Positions 44,015 through 48,538 of a DNA stretch of 48,538 nucleotides are shown here, one piece after another. The stretch lies in NCBI RefSeq assembly GCF_907177275.1, contig NZ_CAJSLV010000085.1, forward strand, positions 1-48,538. The letters run 5' to 3'. Made by a program: the position numbers and the translations under genes. Under the pieces are notes generated by a model, which saw only the letters and a program-made list of their open reading frames with translations, was not told the origin of the DNA and ran no database searches. How positions within the stretch are numbered: position 1 is the first letter of the stretch; each line of letters opens with the position of its first letter. This stretch comes from Actinacidiphila cocklensis (GTDB taxonomy: Bacteria > Actinomycetota > Actinomycetes > Streptomycetales > Streptomycetaceae).

Positions 44015-45331
44015 CTACTCGCCGCTGACCGCCGCGGCCGAGGTGCGGTGGACGCTCTCCACCCGGCTGACCGCGATCCGCTCGCGCTCCAGGCGCTCGC
44101 TGTGCCGGCTCAGCCGCAGGATCTGCGCGGTGCCGACCGCCTGCAGGACGAAGACGCTGCTCCAGGCCACCCGGTAGTTGTCGCCCGTGGCGTCCAGCAG
44201 CACCCCGATCGCCAGCAGCGTCAGCATCGACGCGGTGAAACCGCCGATGTTGACGATGCCGGACGCCGTACCGAAGCGCTCGGGCGGATTGGCCGGCCGG
44301 GCGAAGTCGAAGCCGATCATCGAACCGGGGCCGCAGGCGCCCAGCACCACGCACAGCACCACCAGCAGCCACATCGGGTCCTGCCCGCCCGGCCAGCCGA
44401 GCACCACCGCCCAGACGCCCGCGGTCGCCCCGATCACGCCCAGCGTCAGCGGCATCCTGGCCCCGTGGTGACGGGAGATCAGCTGGCCGAAGAGCATCCC
44501 GAAGACCATGTTGGCCAGCACCACCAGGGTCAGCAGGCTGCCCGCGGTGCCGCGCGACACGCCCTGGTCCTCGACCAGGTAGGGCAGGCCCCACAGCAGC
44601 AGGAAGACCATTCCGGAGAACTGCGTGGTGAAGTGCGTCCACATCCCCAGCCGGGTGCCCGGCTCCGCCCAGGACGCGGCGATCTGCCGCCGTACGTACG
44701 CCAGTCCCGCGTGCTCGGCCGGCGCGGGCTCGTAGCCCTCGGGGTGGTCCTTGAGGAAGAGCGCCACCAGCAGCAGCACGAAGGCGCCGCCGATCGCCGT
44801 GCCCAGGAAGGTCGGCGTCCAGCCCGCCGAGTGCAGCAGCCGGGACAGTGCGACCGTCGAGACCAGGTTGCCCGCCACTCCGAACAGGGCGGCGCCCTGC
44901 GCGATCATCGGCCCGCGGCGGGCCGGGAACCAGCGCGAGCCGAGCCGCAGCACGCTCACGAACGTCATCGCGTCGCCGCAGCCCAGCACCGCGCGGGCGG
45001 CCAGCGCCATGCCGTACGAGTGCGACAGCGCGAACGCCAGCTGGCCGCTGGTGAACAGCACCGCGCCCAGCATCAGCACCCGCTTGGTGCCGAGCCGGTC
45101 CACCATCAGGCCGACGGGTATCTGCATGCCGGCGTAGACCAGCACCTGGAGGATGGAGAACGACGACAGGGCGGACGCGCCGATGTGGAAGCGGTCGGCG
45201 GCGTCGATGCCGGCCACCCCGAGGCTGGTGCGGTGCACCACCGCCACCAGGTAGACCAGGGTGCCGACGCCCCAGACCAGGGCGGCACGCCGGCCGCCCG
45301 GTGGGTCGCCCGGCAGGGCCTTGGCGCTCAC
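44015..45331 (-). CDS. Major facilitator superfamily transporter
   Basis: A 438-residue membrane transporter with 12 predicted helices. The loop 2-3 motif reads PVGLMVDRLGTKRVL (G-x-x-x-D-R-x-G-x-R/K type), and loop 8-9 GQLISRHHGARMPL. It most resembles the anion:cation/nitrate-like or sugar-phosphate-like NNP/ACS MFS branches, judged by WGVGTLVYLVAVVHRTSLGVAG at the N terminus; the substrate cannot be fixed. GTG 45331 overlaps the GntR gene stop by 4 bp (GTGA), so both are co-translated and the regulator probably controls the transporter. Confidence 0.9.
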   Translation of the reverse strand: MSAKALPGDPPGGRRAALVWGVGTLVYLVAVVHRTSLGVAGIDAADRFHIGASALSSFSILQVLVYAGMQIPVGLMVDRLGTKRVLMLGAVLFTSGQLAFALSHSYGMALAARAVLGCGDAMTFVSVLRLGSRWFPARRGPMIAQGAALFGVAGNLVSTVALSRLLHSAGWTPTFLGTAIGGAFVLLLVALFLKDHPEGYEPAPAEHAGLAYVRRQIAASWAEPGTRLGMWTHFTTQFSGMVFLLLWGLPYLVEDQGVSRGTAGSLLTLVVLANMVFGMLFGQLISRHHGARMPLTLGVIGATAGVWAVVLGWPGGQDPMWLLVVLCVVLGACGPGSMIGFDFARPANPPERFGTASGIVNIGGFTASMLTLLAIGVLLDATGDNYRVAWSSVFVLQAVGTAQILRLSRHSERLERERIAVSRVESVHRTSAAAVSGE

Positions 45332-45999
45332 GACTCGCCCCGCGCCAGGGTGTTGACCCGCGACAGGTGGCGGCGCACCGCTGCCTCCGCCTGCCGGGCG
45401 CCGCCGTGCCGCAGGGCGTCCAGGATCTCGGTGTGCTCGGCAATGTTCTTGGCGACCCGGCTGGGCTCGGCGTGCATCGTGGCCACGCCCATCCGCAACT
45501 GGCGGTCCCGCAGCTGGTCGTAGAGCTGGGCGAGGATACGGTTGCCGGCCGCGCGCACGATCTCCGCGTGGAAGCAGCGGTCGGCGACCGCGAAGGCCGC
45601 CAGGTCGCCGGCGGCCGCGTGCCCGCGCTGCTCGGCGAGCAGCTCCTCAAGGCGGGCGACCAGCCGCTCGGGCAGCGCGCCCACCAGCTTGGCGACCGCG
45701 TGCTGTTCGACCAGCAGCCGCGTCTCGACGACGTCGGCGATCTCCTGCGCGGAGACCGGCAGCACCAGGGCGCCCTTCTTCGGGTAGAGCTTGAGCAGCC
45801 CCTCCGCCTCCAGCCGCAGCAGCGCCTCGCGCACCGGCGTGCGCGACACCCCGACGGCCTCGGCGAGGTCGCCCTCGGTCAGCAGCGTCCCTCCCTCGTA
45901 GCTGCGGTCCAGCACCCCTGCCTTGACGTGCAGATAGACCCGCTCGGCGGCGGGCGGCGACTTGACGGCGACCGGGGTCGCGACGATTGCTGCATCCAT
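45328..45999 (-). CDS. GntR-family regulator (FadR/FCD type)
   Basis: A 223-residue repressor. The winged helix is RSYEGGTLLTEGDLAEAVGVSRTPVREALLRLEAEGLLKLYPKKGALVLPV (about 32-82). The FCD ligand domain (about 90-210) has its metal-binding residues in ADRCFHAEIV and AEHTEIL. Such proteins usually respond to a small organic acid and repress the transporter gene beside them. ATG 45999 is preferred because TATGAT (46014-46009, minus) precedes it; an in-frame GTG at 46008 adds three residues. A 16-bp palindrome (45998-46013) covers the start and -10, a natural autoregulatory site. Confidence 0.93.
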   Translation of the reverse strand: MDAAIVATPVAVKSPPAAERVYLHVKAGVLDRSYEGGTLLTEGDLAEAVGVSRTPVREALLRLEAEGLLKLYPKKGALVLPVSAQEIADVVETRLLVEQHAVAKLVGALPERLVARLEELLAEQRGHAAAGDLAAFAVADRCFHAEIVRAAGNRILAQLYDQLRDRQLRMGVATMHAEPSRVAKNIAEHTEILDALRHGGARQAEAAVRRHLSRVNTLARGES

Positions 46000-46013
46000 G
46001 ATGCGCACATCAT
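45998..46013. promoter_or_regulatory. Palindrome and TATGAT -10 at the GntR start, probable autoregulatory operator
   Basis: ATGATG-CGCA-CATCAT has perfect 6-bp arms. On the minus strand it begins inside TATGAT (46014-46009), an excellent -10 hexamer, and ends on the first two bases of the ATG at 45999. A GntR dimer bound here would block RNA polymerase on its own promoter and so also control the MFS gene. Confidence 0.65.
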
Positions 46014-46070
46014 AGATACAACACCGGCCCGTCCGATACGCCGTCCGCAGTCCGGACGGTCCCGCGCCGC

Positions 46071-46559
46071 TCAGTCGGAGACGGCCTCGCCGCCGCTGTA
46101 GTAGCGCACGGCGTCGAGGACTTCCCGCGGCGACACGCCGTACATCGCCGTGAACAGGACCATCGGCGAGCCGTAGCGGTCGACCAGCGTGTCATGGAGG
46201 CGCCGCCTGCCCCGCGCGCCCTGTATGAACCCGTCCGGCACGAGCGGCAGCGGGTCGCCTTCCTCGGGTATCCGCGGCAGGAACACCACCACCCGCCGCC
46301 TGGCGAGCTCGACCCGCCGCAGACGCTCCCACGGCACCGCCGGCGCACCGGCGACGGTGACCCCTGCCGCGTCGATCCGCAGCACACAGCCCAGCGACCT
46401 GAGCCGGAAGGCCCGGATCCAGATGAGCAGCCCGGACGCCATCGTTCCGCCGACAAACGCGGTGAGTGGCGTGTCCCTCCCGAACGGTCCGAATATCAAC
46501 TCCAGGACGGCTACCGGGAGGATCACCATCTGCACCGGCAGCACCGATCGCCAGCGCAT
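46071..46559 (-). CDS. Small membrane protein, PH-like (unknown function)
   Basis: A 162-residue protein. Two hydrophobic helices (about 5-27, SVLPVQMVILPVAVLELIFG, and 32-52) precede a cytoplasmic beta-rich part of about 90 residues (RSLGCVLRIDAAGVTVAGAPAVPWERLRRVELARRRVVVFLPR). That resembles the two-TM plus PH-like layout of the gene at 1873, though without clear sequence similarity. ATG 46559 has GAGG at 5-nt spacing; longer in-frame starts at 46607 and 46616 are possible, the latter with GGGGGG upstream. It precedes the GntR gene by 71 bp on the same strand. No function can be given. Confidence 0.7.
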   Translation of the reverse strand: MRWRSVLPVQMVILPVAVLELIFGPFGRDTPLTAFVGGTMASGLLIWIRAFRLRSLGCVLRIDAAGVTVAGAPAVPWERLRRVELARRRVVVFLPRIPEEGDPLPLVPDGFIQGARGRRRLHDTLVDRYGSPMVLFTAMYGVSPREVLDAVRYYSGGEAVSD

Positions 46560-46687
46560 CCGCACCTCTAAGCAGGCACCTTGCCCGGCTTCCTTCTCCC
46601 ATGCCATCGCGCGCATCCCCCCACAGGACCGTGTCCCCGCACGGGGACGGCACATCATCCCACCGCGAGGGGGCGTCCTGCGGGGCG

Positions 46688-47206
46688 CTACTTCAGATCG
46701 TCACGGACGATGCCGTAGAGGTAGGCGTCGCGCCACTGACCGTCGCGGAAGACGACGCTGCGCATCAGGCCCTCCTGGGTGAAACCGGCCTTCTCCAGGG
46801 CGCGTTGCTCGGCGATGTTGTCCTTGTCGGTGTCCGCCTCGATCCGCACCACCGGGGTGTGGGCGAACAGGTAGCGGACCAGCAGCTGCTGCGCGCGGGT
46901 GCCGACACCGCGGCCACGGGCGGCCGGGAGCAGCATGATGCCCATGTTCCAGAAGTACGTGCCCGCGACGTCGATCTTGCGCCAGGACACGAAGCCGAGC
47001 GTCTCGGCGCCCGAGACCACCATGAGCATGCTGTTCTCCGGGCCGAGCAGGCCGTTCTCCGCGAAGCCGCGCGCCATCCTGCCGGGATCGCTCCAGCCGA
47101 ACCACTGGAAGGGCGCCCTGACCTCGGCGCTGCCCAGCATCCCGTTCAGCACCGGCAGGTCGTCCTCCGCCACCGGCCGCAGCGCCACGTTGTCGACATC
47201 GTTCAT
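46688..47206 (-). CDS. GNAT-family N-acetyltransferase (RimJ/RimL type)
   Basis: A 172-residue acetyltransferase. VALRPVAEDDLPVLNGML begins the fold; LLPAARGRGVGTRAQQLLVRYLF (about 93-115) is the acetyl-CoA loop; and VVRIEADTDKDNIAEQRALEKAGFTQEGLMRSVVFRDGQWRDAYLYGIVRDD is the characteristic RimJ/RimL end. The substrate is unknown (a protein N terminus, antibiotic or metabolite). TAGGAT (47218-47213, minus) precedes ATG 47206 by 6 nt without a ribosome-binding site. The -10 hexamer overlaps the stop codon of the upstream small-protein gene. Confidence 0.94.
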   Translation of the reverse strand: MNDVDNVALRPVAEDDLPVLNGMLGSAEVRAPFQWFGWSDPGRMARGFAENGLLGPENSMLMVVSGAETLGFVSWRKIDVAGTYFWNMGIMLLPAARGRGVGTRAQQLLVRYLFAHTPVVRIEADTDKDNIAEQRALEKAGFTQEGLMRSVVFRDGQWRDAYLYGIVRDDLK

Positions 47207-47215
47207 CGGACCATC

Positions 47216-47410
47216 CTAGGGGCGGATGGTGCTCACCAGATCGGCGGTCGAGGCGACGGTGGACTGGATGGTGGGCGCCAGGCTGGAGCCGGCGAGGCAG
47301 AAGCCGAGCAGTCCGCAGATGATGGCGTGGCTGACCTTGAGGTTCTTGTTGTGCATCAGCAGTGCCGCGATGACGAACAGCAGCAGGATGACCGAGACAT
47401 TGACGACCAT
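47216..47410 (-). CDS. Small conserved membrane protein, 64 aa
   Basis: A 64-residue protein. MVVNVSVILLLFVIAALLM forms one transmembrane helix; a short turn (HNKNLKVSHAIICGLLGFCLAGSSLAP) leads to a second, with the tail PTIQSTVASTADLVSTIRP. The sequence resembles small two-helix membrane proteins seen in streptomycete genomes, function unknown. ATG 47410 is chosen because the frame upstream is not hydrophobic and falls in a hairpin-rich spacer. Its TAG stop provides the first bases of the TAGGAT promoter element of the next gene. Confidence 0.7.
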   Translation of the reverse strand: MVVNVSVILLLFVIAALLMHNKNLKVSHAIICGLLGFCLAGSSLAPTIQSTVASTADLVSTIRP

Positions 47411-47512
47411 GGGCCGATAGCAGCACAATTCCGCGCCGGAACGGGGGAAACACGCAGAAGCGGAGGCTCCCGGACGTATGTCCGCCGGGAACCCCCGCTC
47501 CACGCGGCTGCC

Positions 47513-47550
47513 AGGCCGTCGGGCCGTCGGGCCGTCAGGCCGTCAGGCCG
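47513..47550. repeat. Short tandem repeat RGGCCGTC, four copies
   Basis: AGGCCGTC or GGGCCGTC occurs at 47513, 47521, 47529 and 47537, with a partial fifth copy, in the spacer between the E2 gene and the small membrane-protein gene. An 8-bp unit whose copy number is likely to vary by slippage. It is followed closely by the 14-bp repeat at 47559-47600. Confidence 0.75.
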
Positions 47551-47558
47551 CGGTCCTC

Positions 47559-47600
47559 CAGGCCCAGGTGATCAGGCCCAGGTGATCAGGCCCAGGTGAT
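47559..47600. repeat. Three exact 14-bp repeats across the E2 stop codon
   Basis: CAGGCCCAGGTGAT is repeated exactly at 47559-47572, 47573-47586 and 47587-47600. On the minus strand the unit reads ATCACCTGGGCCTG and encodes the last residues ITWA plus the stop of the E2 gene. The stop codon (47586-47588) lies at the junction of the second and third units; the other two lie downstream of the gene. Confidence 0.8.
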
Positions 47601-48538
47601 CAGGCGCTTGGGCTGCTCCAGGATCGCGGCCACGTCCGCCAGCACCTTCGAGCCGAGTTCGCCGTCGACCAGGCGGTGGTCGAAGGAGAGCGCCAGCGTC
47701 GTGACCTGCCGCGGCTTGACCTTGCCCTTGTGGACCCACGGCTGGAGCTTGACCGCGCCGAACGCGAGGATCGCGGACTCCCCCCGGTTCAGGATGGGCG
47801 TGCCGGTGTCGACGCCGAAGACGCCGACGTTGGTGATGGTCACCGTGCCGTTCTGCATGTCGGCGGGCGACGTCTTGCCCTCGCGGGCGGTGGCGACCAG
47901 CTCGCCCAGCGCCGCCGCCAGTTCCGGCAGCGTCCTGTCCTGGGCGTCCTTGATGTTGGGGACGATCAGGCCGCGCGGGGTGGCCGCGGCGATGCCCAGG
48001 TTGACGTAGGACTTGTGGACGATCTCCTGCGCCGCCTCGTCCCAGGCCGAGTTGACCTGCGGGTTGCGGCGGATCGCGACCAGCAGGGCCTTGGCGACCA
48101 GCAGCAGCGGGCTGACCTTGAGCCCGGTGAAGGCGCGGTCGTCCTTCAGCTCCTGGACCAGCTTCATGGTCCTGGTGATGTCGAACGTCACGAACTCCGT
48201 GACGTGCGGGGCGGTGAAGGCGCTGGCCACCATCGCCTGGGCGGTGGCCTTGCGCACACCCTTGATGGGGATGCGGGTCTCCCGCTCGCCCGGCGAGAGG
48301 GCCGGCGCTGCCCGGTCGGGCGCGGCGGCCGCCGGGAGGGGTGCGGGGGGCGCGGCCGCGGCCCGGATGTCGTCCCGGGTCACGACGCCGTTCGGGCCGG
48401 TCGGCACGACGGTGGCCAGGTCGATGCCGAGGTCCTTGGCCAGCTTGCGCACCGGCGGCTTGGCCAGCGGGCGTTCGGCCGTCGGCGGGGCCGGCGCGGG
48501 CGCCGGGGCGGCGGCCGTGCCGTTGACCGGCGCGGCGG
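47586..48538 (-). CDS. bkdC: 2-oxoacid dehydrogenase E2 (branched-chain type), C-terminal part
   Basis: About 317 residues are visible; the gene begins beyond the right edge. From the N side: an Ala/Pro linker (APVNGTAAAPAPAPAP), the E1/E3-binding domain (VRKLAKDLGIDLATVVPTGPNGVVTRDDI), another linker, then the acyltransferase core with TAPHVTEFVTFDITRT, GLIVPNIKDAQ and the active-site SFDHRLVDG near the C terminus. The lipoyl domain is out of view. Proportions and sequence best fit the branched-chain complex that makes acyl-CoA primers for fatty acids and polyketides, rather than the pyruvate or 2-oxoglutarate complexes; this is a judgement. The stop codon lies inside a 14-bp triple repeat. 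Confidence 0.92.
   Translation of the reverse strand, partial: AAPVNGTAAAPAPAPAPPTAERPLAKPPVRKLAKDLGIDLATVVPTGPNGVVTRDDIRAAAAPPAPLPAAAAPDRAAPALSPGERETRIPIKGVRKATAQAMVASAFTAPHVTEFVTFDITRTMKLVQELKDDRAFTGLKVSPLLLVAKALLVAIRRNPQVNSAWDEAAQEIVHKSYVNLGIAAATPRGLIVPNIKDAQDRTLPELAAALGELVATAREGKTSPADMQNGTVTITNVGVFGVDTGTPILNRGESAILAFGAVKLQPWVHKGKVKPRQVTTLALSFDHRLVDGELGSKVLADVAAILEQPKRLITWA

Noticed and set aside
47411..47503. An N-terminal extension of the 64-aa membrane protein
   Set aside because: The extra residues come from the hairpin-rich spacer and lack start signals; ATG 47410 opens directly into the hydrophobic helix.
1..48538. CRISPR arrays, phage genes or insertion sequences
   Set aside because: No regularly spaced 25-40 bp repeats, cas genes, integrases or transposases were seen. 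The repeats found are short tandem or dispersed palindromic elements.

Overview
This window reads as core chromosome of a Streptomyces-type actinomycete. It has very high GC with G/C in almost every third codon position, many GTG starts, frequent 4-bp ATGA/GTGA start-stop overlaps, and several families largely specific to these bacteria: WhiJ-like DUF5753/DUF397 regulators, mycothiol-dependent MDMPI proteins, DUF2277, DUF6458, SseB-like proteins and a GH46 chitosanase. I see no rRNA, tRNA, CRISPR array, prophage, insertion sequence or integrase. Gene density and codon use stay even throughout, so it does not look like an island.

Layout. 1-5.5 kb: the tail of kdpC, an aldo/keto reductase, a PemK/MazF-like protein, a small PH-like membrane protein, a large APC-superfamily permease with a roughly 210-nt structured leader, and an acidic PH-like protein. 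5.5-11.1 kb: a flippase-like membrane protein, a second aldo/keto reductase, a LysE-type exporter with an internal deletion, a DUF2277 protein, a secreted chitosanase with its palindromic operator, an RbsD/FucU protein, and a divergent HxlR regulator/oxidoreductase pair. 11.1-18.7 kb: a two-component system (kinase and regulator), then a MacAB-like efflux operon (adaptor, ATPase, permease, DUF5666-like protein), with a divergent Cys-repeat lipoprotein. 18.7-20.4 kb: an LCP (LytR-CpsA-Psr) cell-wall ligase gene.

20.5-23.0 kb is a WhiJ-like regulatory module: a STAS protein, an HTH-DUF5753 protein, an RsbW-like ATPase and a DUF397 protein, with TGCACGTGCA repeats in both control regions. A smaller module of the same kind (ATPase, HTH-DUF5753, DUF397) lies at 31.7-33.4 kb. 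Between them are metG, a SigE-family sigma factor with a probable membrane-anchored partner, aspS, a multidomain SpoIIE phosphatase, and a secreted I36/FG-GAP protein.

33.5-48.5 kb is housekeeping and general metabolism: pirin, an SseB-like protein, an acyl-CoA dehydrogenase, an M18 aminopeptidase, an AraC regulator, DUF6458, a thioredoxin-NHL protein, a LURP-one protein, a nitrilase-family amidohydrolase, an MDMPI protein, a GntR-MFS pair, a small PH-like membrane protein, a GNAT acetyltransferase, a 64-aa membrane protein, and the C-terminal part of a 2-oxoacid dehydrogenase E2 subunit running off the right edge.

Most notable points: the structured leader beside kdp; the two WhiJ-like modules and their operator repeats; the efflux/two-component/Cys-lipoprotein locus with its shared Gly/Ser tracts; dispersed palindromic repeats at 6.56-6.69 and 18.72-18.80 kb; the truncated LysE gene; a 14-bp triple repeat across the E2 stop codon; and a set of promoters placed so that transcription would begin at the start codon. 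Names are family-level assignments made by reading the proteins. No database search was run.
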